Below are positions 17,085 through 26,087 of a stretch of DNA of 64,000 bases, piece after piece. The stretch is from Bacteroidota bacterium (GTDB lineage: Bacteria > Bacteroidota > Ignavibacteria > Ignavibacteriales > Ignavibacteriaceae). Numbering within the stretch: position 1 is the stretch's first letter; each line of letters opens with the position of its first letter. The stretch is from the NCBI GenBank assembly GCA_021824145.1, contig JAKALM010000003.1:1-64000 (forward strand). The letters run 5' to 3'. The position numbers and the translations under genes were made by a program. Below the pieces are notes generated by a model. It saw only the letters and a program-made list of their open reading frames with translations, had not been told where the DNA came from and did not search any database.

Positions 17085-19274
17085 ATGAAAAGGTTAATTT
17101 TCTTCGCAGTTGTTTTATTTTTGAATATACTTCCTTCAAATTTTTCTAACGCTCAGTGGTTATTAAAATCAAACGGCTTACCTAGCAGTACATATTCTTA
17201 TATTTCTTTAGCTTTAGATGCTGTAGATAGTTTAAATGCAATTGTTTCAGTTAATGCGGGAAATTATTTATATAGAACAACCGACGGAGGAAATAATTGG
17301 TTTGGGCTAAATTGGAAAACATATACTTCTGATGAACCGGAAGACATCTCAATGCCTGATAACCAAAATATTTGGGCAGCTACTAGAACAGGTAAAATCT
17401 TGAATTCAACTGATAACGGATCGACATGGAACCAACAATTTAGCGATCCAACCAAAACCAATTTTATGAATTATGTAAGAATGTTTGATAACAAAAATGG
17501 AATTGCAATGGGCGATGCACCAGCGGCTCCTGTTTTGAATTCAGTTTTCTTTATCAACACTTCAATTGGCTGGGCGGTTGGTTACGATTTTAGTAATGTC
17601 CAAGGAATTATTCTTAAAACTACCGATAACGGAATTACATGGATTAAAAAAAATAGTGGAATTACTGAACCATTACATTCAATATTTTTTATAAACGAAA
17701 ATATTGGATGGGTGGTTGGTGATTTTAATTCAATAATAAAAACGACTGATGGCGGCGAAAACTGGGCTCCTCAGCAAATACCAAATTATTCTGCCTTTAA
17801 TTCAATATTTTTTACTGATGAAAATAATGGATACTCTATAGGAAGTAATGTTTTTTTGAAAACTACAAATGGTGGTGCCAATTGGTTTAAATTAACGGGT
17901 TTTGATCGAAGCTCTTTAAATAAAATATACTTTGTAAACAAAGATACCGGTTGGGCAGCAGGTTATATATTTAATAACAGTATAGGAAGCATAATTATTA
18001 AAACTACAGATGGAGGAAATTCATGGGCACAACAGACTACCCAAACCACATCCGGATTGACTTCCATTTATTTTAATGACATTAACAATGGCTGGGCTTC
18101 CGGATGGGACGGAACAATTCTAAAAACTACCGATGGAGGAAATAACTGGCAATCATTAAGTACCGGAACTCAAACATATTTCACTTCAATATCATTTTCC
18201 GATTTACAAAATGGATATGCGGTAGGATTTGATGGCTTAATCTTTAGAACTACTAACGGTGGAAATTCATGGTTCCAAGAAAATTCAAATACTGGTTCTA
18301 ATATTAATGCGATCCAGTCAATCAGCAATTTAACTGCCTATTGTGTGGGAGAGAACAATATAATCTTAAAAACAACAAACGGCGGAATAACCTGGAATAT
18401 CTTAAATGAAAGTAAAAGCAAGCCGCCAATTTTCTTACGAACTACCGACGGAGGAACCAATTGGATTTCAACGAATGATTCTTCATTACTTGGAAAATGG
18501 TCCGGAGACATGTGGAGAAGATTGGATTTTATTAACATTGATACAGGTTATTTTTATACCAGCGGAGGAACCCAATATTTAGAAAAGACACTGAATGGCG
18601 GAACCAATTGGTCCCAAATAAATTATACTCTTTACGCGCAAGTAATAAAATTTTATGATGACAAACTCGGACTCATTTATAACTCAGGAACTATGTATAG
18701 AACAATCGACGGCGGAGACAATTGGGACACTTTTAGCACAACGGCAACAGGCTGGGGAAATGATATTGAGTTTGTTCCAGGTGAGCCTGCGAAAGTTTGG
18801 ATGACTGATTGGTACAATTTATTTTCTAGTTCTGATACGGGAAGAACATGGATTAAGCATTTTATTTCAGCTCAAAAATTGAAGGGACGAGACATAAAAT
18901 TTACAGATAGAAATACAGGATGGCTGCTTTGCGACAGCGGCAAAGTTTTTAGAACGACAAATCCATTATATAATGTTACTGATGTATCAAATGATTTCTC
19001 AAACATTCCCACACAGTACAAACTCGAACAAAACTTTCCGAATCCATTTAATATCTCAACTAGAATTGACTTCACCGTACCGAGAGATTCAAAAGTTTCA
19101 CTAAAAGTTTTTGATGCCCTAGGAAGAGAAATTGAAACAATTGTAAATGGATTTTTGACAGCGGGCAAATATTCAGTTGGCTTCAATGCATATAAAGTTG
19201 CAACGGGAATTTATTATTATCAATTAAAGGCTGGCGATTATACTTCAACGAAAAAGATGATATTTTTGAAATAA
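17085..19274 (+). CDS. Type IX-secreted YCF48/BNR-repeat protein
   Basis: 729 residues. A signal peptide (1-23, ending SNAQ) leads more than ten repeats of the form [LI]-x-[KR]-T-T-D-G-G-x-x-W, alternating with I-x-F-x-D-x-x-x-G-W-A-x-G. This is the YCF48-like sialidase-related propeller pattern, probably two propellers. Residues about 642-729 are a type IX sorting domain: QNFPNPFN near 650, then VPRDSKVSLKVFDALGREI, and the terminal GIYYYQLKAG-KKMIFLK. It is therefore exported and cleaved or anchored at the surface. Function is unknown; BNR enzymes are one possibility, but no catalytic residues are recognisable. It looks like a chimera: see the finding on residues 149-446. CGGGG lies 5 bases before the ATG. 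Confidence 0.87.
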   Translation: MKRLIFFAVVLFLNILPSNFSNAQWLLKSNGLPSSTYSYISLALDAVDSLNAIVSVNAGNYLYRTTDGGNNWFGLNWKTYTSDEPEDISMPDNQNIWAATRTGKILNSTDNGSTWNQQFSDPTKTNFMNYVRMFDNKNGIAMGDAPAAPVLNSVFFINTSIGWAVGYDFSNVQGIILKTTDNGITWIKKNSGITEPLHSIFFINENIGWVVGDFNSIIKTTDGGENWAPQQIPNYSAFNSIFFTDENNGYSIGSNVFLKTTNGGANWFKLTGFDRSSLNKIYFVNKDTGWAAGYIFNNSIGSIIIKTTDGGNSWAQQTTQTTSGLTSIYFNDINNGWASGWDGTILKTTDGGNNWQSLSTGTQTYFTSISFSDLQNGYAVGFDGLIFRTTNGGNSWFQENSNTGSNINAIQSISNLTAYCVGENNIILKTTNGGITWNILNESKSKPPIFLRTTDGGTNWISTNDSSLLGKWSGDMWRRLDFINIDTGYFYTSGGTQYLEKTLNGGTNWSQINYTLYAQVIKFYDDKLGLIYNSGTMYRTIDGGDNWDTFSTTATGWGNDIEFVPGEPAKVWMTDWYNLFSSSDTGRTWIKHFISAQKLKGRDIKFTDRNTGWLLCDSGKVFRTTNPLYNVTDVSNDFSNIPTQYKLEQNFPNPFNISTRIDFTVPRDSKVSLKVFDALGREIETIVNGFLTAGKYSVGFNAYKVATGIYYYQLKAGDYTSTKKMIFLK

Positions 19275-19279
19275 GAAAA

Positions 19280-19301
19280 AGCTGATAATTATTTTATCTG
19301 C
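19280..19301 (-). terminator. Possible terminator of prmA
   Basis: GCTGATAA (19281-19288) and TTATCTGC (19294-19301) pair over 7 of 8 positions with a 5-base loop. On the minus strand the stem is followed by TTTTT. The stem overlaps the prmA stop codon, so it is a compact and only moderately convincing terminator at a convergent junction. Confidence 0.4.
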
Positions 19302-20139
19302 TGAAAACAATTGCAATCCATTCGTCAAGAGATTGCTTTTCGAAAAACTTGAAGCCTAACGAAGAATATTTCTCAACTATTTCTTTTTCATCAGTGAAAA
19401 GCAAACCGGATAAAATTACTTTTCCTCCAGACTTTAAGCGGCTATAAATTTCTTCAGCAATATCCATTAAAATATTTTTTTGGATATTTGCAGTTATCAA
19501 ATCGAAATCTTTTTCATTTATATCTTTTATTTCTCCGAGCCTGACGTCAATCTTATCAGCAACTTCATTTAACTGGCAATTTTCTTTTCCATTTAGCGAG
19601 CACCATTCATCATTATCAATTGCAACTGCGGATGAAGCGCCAAGCTTTATTGAAGCTATCGCAAGCACGCCTGTTCCCGAACCGACATCAAGAATTTTAA
19701 TTCCTCTATCGACATATTTTTCTAGAAACTGTAAAACCAATTTTGTTGTTTGATGTTCGCCGGTGCCGAAAGACATTTTGGGATCGATTGTGATTATTAT
19801 TTGTCCTGGTTTAGATTGATATTCACGGAAGCTCGGTTTAATTACAAGTTTATCAGAAACTTCAATAACATTAACCGACTTTTCCCATTCTTCATTCCAG
19901 TTTTTATCTTCAACAAAATATTCCTCAACATTAAATCTGAAAATCATTTTTTCGTCAACTAATTTTTTCAGCTGCTCAGAGATTTTTTCAACATTAGCCG
20001 AGCTTTCTTCATTCGCAAAAACTTTTAAGCAATTTACTTCTTCATTAACACCGGTAATATCAAGCTCCCACATCAAGCCGCTGATTATCTCCGGTATAAA
20101 AGGCTCGGCTGTAATTCTAAATTCTTTGTAGTGTTTCAT
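19294..20139 (-). CDS. prmA: Ribosomal protein L11 methyltransferase
   Basis: 281 residues, normal PrmA length. It has the substrate-proximal motif SFGTGEHQTT and the SAM-binding loop ILDVGSGTGVLAIASIKLGA. TANIQKNILMDIA stands where PrmA usually has an N-I-L segment. PrmA trimethylates ribosomal protein L11. It starts 18 bases after the dacB-like stop and converges on the YCF48-repeat gene with only 19 bases between stops. Confidence 0.93.
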   Translation of the reverse strand: MKHYKEFRITAEPFIPEIISGLMWELDITGVNEEVNCLKVFANEESSANVEKISEQLKKLVDEKMIFRFNVEEYFVEDKNWNEEWEKSVNVIEVSDKLVIKPSFREYQSKPGQIIITIDPKMSFGTGEHQTTKLVLQFLEKYVDRGIKILDVGSGTGVLAIASIKLGASSAVAIDNDEWCSLNGKENCQLNEVADKIDVRLGEIKDINEKDFDLITANIQKNILMDIAEEIYSRLKSGGKVILSGLLFTDEKEIVEKYSSLGFKFFEKQSLDEWIAIVFSR

Positions 20140-20157
20140 AAAATCAATTTTACTTTT

Positions 20158-21591
20158 TTATTTATACTCTGCTAAAATATTACAAATTTCATCTTGAAAT
20201 TCTCTTCCAATTTTAGAACTTCCGACATAGTTTTGGACAAGCATAGAAAAAGCGATCAAATGTCCGTTGCTAGCTGTAACATATCCCGAAAGACTGCAAA
20301 CTCCGCTTAACGTTCCGGTTTTTGCGTGCACATTATTTTGTGCCGGCGTTCCGGTCATTCTGTTTTTCAAAGTTCCATCTACTCCGGCAACCGGAAAAGA
20401 TTGATATAGAATTTTATAAAGATCAGGCTTCTGGAAATAAATGTATTTTAAAAATGACAAAATCAATTCTGCAGAAATTAAATTGTAATGTGAAACTCCG
20501 GAGCCGTCAACAATACGATAATCTTTAGGATTCATTCCAGTTAAAATTATCAAACTGTCGATCATCTTAATGCCATTTTCAGCTGTTGCAGGAGTTCTGA
20601 AAAATTTTGCGGACAATGCGCGAAGAACCATTTCGGCTCCAAGGTTATAGCTAATTTTGTTAAGATTAGTAATTACATTTTTGTAAGGCCGCTCAAAATT
20701 AAAAATGTTTATTGCATATCCTGGAACTTTTGTAAAATATTTTTCGCCGTCAACTTTTATATTATCATTGCTTAAAGCGTCTTCAAACAACGTTAAAAAA
20801 TATTTTTGCGGCTTATAAACGTTCACAAATAAAGTATCTTGAAGTGAATCCGGAATAACTTTTGCGCTTACATTTCCTTTAATAATCAAAGTATTTTTGC
20901 GGTGTAGCCAATCTCTATCTAAAGAAAAAGTATTTTGACTATCAGCTGGAACAGTTGTTGTAAAATTTTCAACTTTAAAGAAATTTGATTTAGGAATTAA
21001 TTCTACTTCAGCTTTTTCACCAATTTTTGTTGGATTAATAACAACTCCAACTGAATTTGTATTTATATTTAATGAAGTAAGATATGGCGCGTCAGTTGAT
21101 GGATCGTCATCCCACATCCAGCCATTGCCCCAGAAAAGAGAATCAACCATCGAAACATCACCGAAAAGATCTCCGGTAATTTCATTTATTCCATTTGCCT
21201 TTACAATTGATGCGAGCGAATCAATATCTTTTGTTGAAAAATCAGGATCGCAGCCACCGACAACATATAAATCGCCGTACAAAGTTCCGTTCAAGATTTT
21301 TCCAGTGTAATAAAGTGATGTTTTAAATTTGTAATCCGGGCCAAGGAAAACTAATCCGGCAGAGGTTGTTAAAATTTTTAGGTTTGATGCCGGACGGAAT
21401 AGCAGCTTTTCGTTTTTGTTATATAAATTTTCTTTCGCAGTAAGATCAAAAACATCAATTCCCATCAAAGTTGATTCGAAAAATTTATTTGTGAACACGG
21501 AATCAATCTTTGATCTTAATTGCTGTGAATTACTTTGCGGAAATGAAACACTTATAAATAAAATTGGAATGAAGAATAAAAATGATTTCAT
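20158..21591 (-). CDS. dacB: D-alanyl-D-alanine carboxypeptidase/endopeptidase (PBP4, S13)
   Basis: 477 residues. A signal peptide (1-19) precedes the S13 domain. All three penicillin-binding motifs are present: SNLK (S69, K72), the SxN-type DGSGVSHYN, and HAKTGT. The insertion between SxxK and SxN seen in PBP4/DacB is present. It should trim or cross-link-edit peptidoglycan in the periplasm. It lies upstream of prmA on the same strand and 40 bases downstream of the TatD-radical SAM gene. Confidence 0.93.
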   Translation of the reverse strand: MKSFLFFIPILFISVSFPQSNSQQLRSKIDSVFTNKFFESTLMGIDVFDLTAKENLYNKNEKLLFRPASNLKILTTSAGLVFLGPDYKFKTSLYYTGKILNGTLYGDLYVVGGCDPDFSTKDIDSLASIVKANGINEITGDLFGDVSMVDSLFWGNGWMWDDDPSTDAPYLTSLNINTNSVGVVINPTKIGEKAEVELIPKSNFFKVENFTTTVPADSQNTFSLDRDWLHRKNTLIIKGNVSAKVIPDSLQDTLFVNVYKPQKYFLTLFEDALSNDNIKVDGEKYFTKVPGYAINIFNFERPYKNVITNLNKISYNLGAEMVLRALSAKFFRTPATAENGIKMIDSLIILTGMNPKDYRIVDGSGVSHYNLISAELILSFLKYIYFQKPDLYKILYQSFPVAGVDGTLKNRMTGTPAQNNVHAKTGTLSGVCSLSGYVTASNGHLIAFSMLVQNYVGSSKIGREFQDEICNILAEYK

Positions 21592-21631
21592 ACTTTATTA
21601 TGATACCTACTTAAGATCTAATCTAAATTTT

Positions 21632-22993
21632 TTAGAAGTACTGCCGAACTCTAAATTCAGCACCGATTTTTTCTTCAACGGTTTTTCTTGCGCGTTCTAT
21701 GTTAACTTCATCCATTGTTATAACTGTCATTACAACTTTTTCTACATAATTCTTTGCATCTTTTGCAAAGCTGATCATTTCATTAAAGAATCTAGTTTCT
21801 AAGCCCATCAATTCAGAGTATTGCCGCGGATCGGCGCTGTTAAAGCTTATTGAAACTACATCAATCAATCCTTTTAATTCCGGCGCAATATCTCTTTTGT
21901 TAATCAAGTTGCCATGGCCATTTGTAATTAATCTTGTTCTGCCTTCGTTTTCTTTTACATACTTGGCAACAGCTTTCACAATGTCCCAGCGCAGAGTTGG
22001 TTCGCCATAGCCGCAAAAAACAATTTCATCAAATTGTTTTGGATCGCCAATTTCTTTAATATAAACTGAAGCATCCGGTTCTTCACTTTTAGTCATCTTT
22101 AAATTATAACCACTGATTACCGATTCTCCATTTCGATCGCAGAATTGGCAGTTTGCATTGCACCGGTTTGTAATATTTATATAAAGAGAATTTCTGATTT
22201 TATAAGTAAAGCTCGTTCCCGGCTTCGATCCAATTCCAAACATTCTGAAAACATTGTACGAAGTTATTCTTGCGACATCTTCGATATTTAAATGATGAAT
22301 ATCCGCCAAAGTCTCGGCAACTAATTTTACATATGATGGTTCATTTCTTTGTCCGCGATAAGGCTCTGGAGTCATGAACGGCGAATCTGTTTCAAGCATT
22401 ATGCTTTCAAGACTTAAACGCGAAATTAATTCTCTTAAACTATCCTGCTTTTTAAAAGTTATATTTCCGGTAAACGAAATAAGATGGTTCAGTTTTATAA
22501 GTTCTCTTGCATGCTCAAATGATTGGCTGAAACAATGGAACTGCGCTTTCAATCCTGAATCCTGATATGAACGAATTACAGACATCATATCTTCATCGGA
22601 TTCTCGGTTATGAACAATGATCGGCTTATTAATTTTTAGGGCAAGTTCAATTTGAGCTTTGAATGCTTCAATCTGTTTTTCTTTGGGAGAAAAATCATAA
22701 AAATAATCTAGTCCTATTTCACCGATTGCTACTATCTTTTCATTCATTGCTAGAGCTTCAATTTTTTCAATCAGTGAATTATCCCAATCTTTAGTTTCGT
22801 GCGGATGAATGCCAACAGCGCCGTAAATGAAATCATATTTTTTTGTCAGCTCAACAACTTCTTCTGAAGTTTTCAAATCAGTTGCGGGGACAATAATATA
22901 ATCAAGTCCGGAATCTTTGGCTCTTTTAATTACTTCTTCTAAATCCTCATTAAAATTAGGATAAAATAAATGTGCGTGAGTATCGATTAACAT
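21632..22993 (-). CDS. Fusion of TatD-family metal hydrolase and radical SAM protein
   Basis: 453 residues in one frame. Residues 1-255 are a TatD nuclease-like domain with metal ligands H6, H8, E92, H128, H153 and D203. Residues about 264-453 are a radical SAM domain with the CxxxCxxC cluster site C278, C282, C285 (NRCNANCQFC), then FCGYGEPTLRWDIV and RLITNGHGN. This corresponds to the TatD-linked radical SAM family, usually separate neighbouring genes. TatD proteins are 3'-5' nucleases in DNA repair or decay. The radical SAM substrate is unknown. The C-terminus ends at RVRQYF without other domains. Confidence 0.92.
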   Translation of the reverse strand: MLIDTHAHLFYPNFNEDLEEVIKRAKDSGLDYIIVPATDLKTSEEVVELTKKYDFIYGAVGIHPHETKDWDNSLIEKIEALAMNEKIVAIGEIGLDYFYDFSPKEKQIEAFKAQIELALKINKPIIVHNRESDEDMMSVIRSYQDSGLKAQFHCFSQSFEHARELIKLNHLISFTGNITFKKQDSLRELISRLSLESIMLETDSPFMTPEPYRGQRNEPSYVKLVAETLADIHHLNIEDVARITSYNVFRMFGIGSKPGTSFTYKIRNSLYINITNRCNANCQFCDRNGESVISGYNLKMTKSEEPDASVYIKEIGDPKQFDEIVFCGYGEPTLRWDIVKAVAKYVKENEGRTRLITNGHGNLINKRDIAPELKGLIDVVSISFNSADPRQYSELMGLETRFFNEMISFAKDAKNYVEKVVMTVITMDEVNIERARKTVEEKIGAEFRVRQYF

Positions 22994-23063
22994 ATTATTA
23001 CTTCCTCCCCCATCAATTTGCGATAGTAAGATTAATTTTTTAACAAATTTAATATTTGAAATG

Positions 23064-25226
23064 TTAAAATAAAAATTCAGCGCTTAAAGAATAACTACGA
23101 ATAGGAGCTAAGTTTGCGATTAGCTCAACATAATTATAATTGAAAACATTGTTAACGTTGAAATAAACTTTAGCTGGAAATCCGATTGGATTTAAATCGT
23201 ATCCAGTGCGTAAATCAAGGACTTTAATTTCAACTCTTTTATCTCCATCTTTAACAACACCAAGACTAACAAGTTCAAAATCCATTTGCTCAACTTTGCT
23301 TGAATAACGGAAGTCAGCACCGAAATCAAAGTTATTAATGTAATAATCCAAACTTGCGTAAGCCATATTGCGCGGCCTATATTTCAATGCTTGATGAAGC
23401 TGTAAATCTCTTGCCCACAGATATGTATAATTTATAGAAAGTTTTAGTTTATCATCAAAGAAAGAATAATTTGAGTTGAGTTCAAATCCTTGAATGCGGG
23501 CACGAGTAATATTTCCGAAGTAAGCTAAACCATCATGCGGATCAATTCCCGGTTCGATAAAATCATAATATTCGTTTTGGAAAATTGCTGCATCAAAATC
23601 TATATAGTTTGATAATTGATAATTTGCGCCGATCTCAAACGTCCAATTTGTTTCTGGTTTAAGATTTGGATTTGGTTTGATTGTTATTCCGCTTGCAGTT
23701 GTGGATGTAAAAGCTTCGGCAAGAGTTGGTGCACGAAATCCAGTTCCGAATGATGATCTTAAAGTTACTCTGTCTGATAATTTATAATTCAATCCAACTT
23801 TGGGAGAAAAAGCACTGGAGCTTATTTGATTACTAAGCTTACTAAAATCATATCTTGCGCCAAATGTTGCAGAAAGCGGAAAAGAGAATTTATAATCTGC
23901 TTGAGAATAAATCCCAAAACCAAAGGCACTTTGATCATTAAAAATATTTGAAGTGACTTTATCATTAGTTCCTTCTATACCGGAAACTAAAGTAAAATTT
24001 TTAGCAAGGCTTGCAGTTGTTTGGAGTTCAAGTCTATAAAGATTTGAAAGAGAGTTATTATGAGAAGCGGTTTGATCGTTCCAGTCAGATCGATAATAAC
24101 TTCCTCTAATATTCATAAATAATTTATCGCTTAAAATATTTTTATAAACAGCACCGAACATATATCTGTTAGAAGTGACTCTTTCACCCTGATCCACATC
24201 CGGTGGAACGAGAGCATCTCTTGAATCTTTCCAGTAAATAAAATTGCCGTGATTTTGATTAAGAGAGTTTATGAAAAGAATTAACGACGAAGAGTTAGAA
24301 AAGTTGTACATACCTTTAAAGAAACCAATATATCTTGTGTAAAATCCGCTTTGCTCGTAGCTCATATCGGAAAGGCGCGTTAATGAAACTGCATAACCGA
24401 AATCTTTTATTTTATCTGAATGAGCAACTGTCAATCCGCTAAAAGTTCTAATTTCATTTGACCATTTCCAAATGCTGTATGCCGGGTTATCATAAGCGCC
24501 GATGCTTGTTTTAACATAAGTAACCGGTTTTGAAGTTATGTCTTTAGTAATAACGTTTACAACTCCGCCAATTGCCGAAGAGCCGTATAATGAACTTGCC
24601 GCACCTTTTATTATTTCAACTCTTTCAATCTCTGGAACCGGAATAATTTCCCAAATGATTTCACCTGTATCACCAGTGTAATATGGAATCCCATCAATCT
24701 CAAGCAAAACTCGTGTCCCGGCACCTCTACTGTATCCGCTTGATCCTCGAATGCTGATTTGATCATCAACCATATTAACTCCGGGAACATATCTCATTGC
24801 ATCTTGAAGATCATTAATATCTTTCTTGTTAATTTCATTTGAGTTAATAATATCAGCGCTGACAGGAAGCTCAGAGATCTTCTGTGCATACTTACTAGCG
24901 GTAACAACAACTTGCTGAGATTCAATGGCTTGCTGTGATAGAACAACATTTATAATTAAAGATTCATCTTTTAATTGTTGATTTAATATTCTTCTTGTTT
25001 TATAACCTATACAAGAAAATTCGATATTATAATTTCCCGGTTTTAGATTTTTGATAGAAAATATTCCTTGAGCATTTGAAACAGTTCCGAGTTTAGTTCC
25101 GATTAAAGAAACATTAACTCCCGGAATTGGGGCACCGGAAGTATCTTTTATAGTTCCGCTGAAGCTCAAATTTTGTGAAAAAATTTGAGCAGTAGAGATA
25201 ATCAATATTAGAAGTATTTTTTTCAA
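23064..25226 (-). CDS. TonB-dependent outer-membrane receptor
   Basis: 720 residues. A signal peptide (1-18) precedes a carboxypeptidase-regulatory-like domain (about 20-100, GTIKDTSGAPIPGVNVSLIG). A plug domain follows (about 115-225, with NDLQDAMRYVPGVNM and the SSLYGSSAIGGVVNVITK block). The 22-strand barrel ends in a terminal phenylalanine (SLSAEFLF). It takes up a substrate with TonB energy; a metal chelate, corrinoid or sugar are all possible. It starts 50 bases downstream of a lipoprotein gene, probably co-transcribed. A perfect palindrome at 25898-25915 upstream of the pair may control them. Confidence 0.92.
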   Translation of the reverse strand: MKKILLILIISTAQIFSQNLSFSGTIKDTSGAPIPGVNVSLIGTKLGTVSNAQGIFSIKNLKPGNYNIEFSCIGYKTRRILNQQLKDESLIINVVLSQQAIESQQVVVTASKYAQKISELPVSADIINSNEINKKDINDLQDAMRYVPGVNMVDDQISIRGSSGYSRGAGTRVLLEIDGIPYYTGDTGEIIWEIIPVPEIERVEIIKGAASSLYGSSAIGGVVNVITKDITSKPVTYVKTSIGAYDNPAYSIWKWSNEIRTFSGLTVAHSDKIKDFGYAVSLTRLSDMSYEQSGFYTRYIGFFKGMYNFSNSSSLILFINSLNQNHGNFIYWKDSRDALVPPDVDQGERVTSNRYMFGAVYKNILSDKLFMNIRGSYYRSDWNDQTASHNNSLSNLYRLELQTTASLAKNFTLVSGIEGTNDKVTSNIFNDQSAFGFGIYSQADYKFSFPLSATFGARYDFSKLSNQISSSAFSPKVGLNYKLSDRVTLRSSFGTGFRAPTLAEAFTSTTASGITIKPNPNLKPETNWTFEIGANYQLSNYIDFDAAIFQNEYYDFIEPGIDPHDGLAYFGNITRARIQGFELNSNYSFFDDKLKLSINYTYLWARDLQLHQALKYRPRNMAYASLDYYINNFDFGADFRYSSKVEQMDFELVSLGVVKDGDKRVEIKVLDLRTGYDLNPIGFPAKVYFNVNNVFNYNYVELIANLAPIRSYSLSAEFLF

Positions 25227-25276
25227 TTACTGATTCGAATATTATATATATAAAAATTTATTAATGTTCATTTTAT

Positions 25277-25798
25277 TTAGTTACCTCCCGGAGGCTGCGG
25301 TGGAGGATTATTGAAATTACATTCAATATTAATATTGCCAACCACAGTATTATTTGGAATATTTAACGCACCAGGTTTTGTTGTATCATTATTGGCGTAG
25401 TAAACACCAACAACTTTCCAATCACTTCTATTTACAGTTAAATTTGGATTTTTTGATTGAGCAACAGCGATATATGAATAGCTTCCCGCAGTTATTGGAA
25501 TATATCCGGTATCTACTAGCGTAGAATAATTATAAACACTGGTTCCCGTTGGAATTGGATGGCCAATGTAACCAACATTTAAAACATTAAAAGATTCCGG
25601 TGTACTTAACGGATTTTTGAAAACCACAAGAAGTGTCCATTTAACGCTGTCAGGCCATGTTCCGACAAAAGTAATAGTTCCGCTAAAGCCGGCTTTTTGA
25701 TTTTCTTCTTCAACTGTTGCTGGAGCAATTCCTTTATCGCAGCTAATAAGCATAACTAACTGAAGAAAAATCAAAAGATATTTATATAGAATTTTCAT
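25277..25798 (-). CDS. Lipoprotein, probable partner of the TonB receptor
   Basis: 173 residues when started at MKILYKYLLIF, which gives a proper lipoprotein signal with lipobox LISC (cysteine at residue 20). A start at 25837 would bury that signal, so I prefer 25798. The mature part is beta-rich (SGTITFVGTWPD, YSYIAVAQS) and ends in a proline-rich tail. No family is recognised. Its place directly before a TonB receptor suggests a surface ligand-binding lipoprotein of the SusD/HmuY arrangement, though it resembles neither in sequence. Confidence 0.75.
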   Translation of the reverse strand: MKILYKYLLIFLQLVMLISCDKGIAPATVEEENQKAGFSGTITFVGTWPDSVKWTLLVVFKNPLSTPESFNVLNVGYIGHPIPTGTSVYNYSTLVDTGYIPITAGSYSYIAVAQSKNPNLTVNRSDWKVVGVYYANNDTTKPGALNIPNNTVVGNINIECNFNNPPPQPPGGN

Positions 25799-25897
25799 TG
25801 AAAAAATATAAAGAGCATCAATATCATTTACAAACACTTTGAATAGAAATATTGACTGTTATTAAGAACAATGCCGGTATTCCAAGATCCATATTAT

Positions 25898-25915
25898 TAT
25901 GATTACCTAATCATA
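25898..25915. promoter_or_regulatory. 18-bp palindrome, candidate operator of the lipoprotein-TonB receptor operon
   Basis: TATGATTA-CC-TAATCATA is a perfect 8-2-8 inverted repeat. It lies about 100 bases upstream of the lipoprotein start, between that gene and purM. Size and AT-rich symmetric form suit a dimeric repressor such as a Fur-family regulator, but no regulator gene is nearby. Confidence 0.5.
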
Positions 25916-26000
25916 CATTTTGATAAGCAAAGAGTAACTTTTAAGTAATAGGGAAAAGTATAATTATATAGAAATAGAAAGCCAGGTGAAAGCCACTTAC

Positions 26001-26044
26001 AGTATATTCAGAGTATATTCGGAGTATATTCAGAGCCTATTCAA
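26001..26044. repeat. Four tandem 11-bp repeats
   Basis: The unit AGTATATTCAG occurs at 26001-26011 and 26023-26033, with the variant AGTATATTCGG at 26012-26022 and a decayed copy AGCCTATTCAA at 26034-26044. The unit length is one helical turn. The array sits just downstream of purM in the spacer before the lipoprotein operon. Confidence 0.8.
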
Positions 26045-26087
26045 ATTCATACAATTTAAAATTTAAATTTGCTCAAATAAAGAACAT

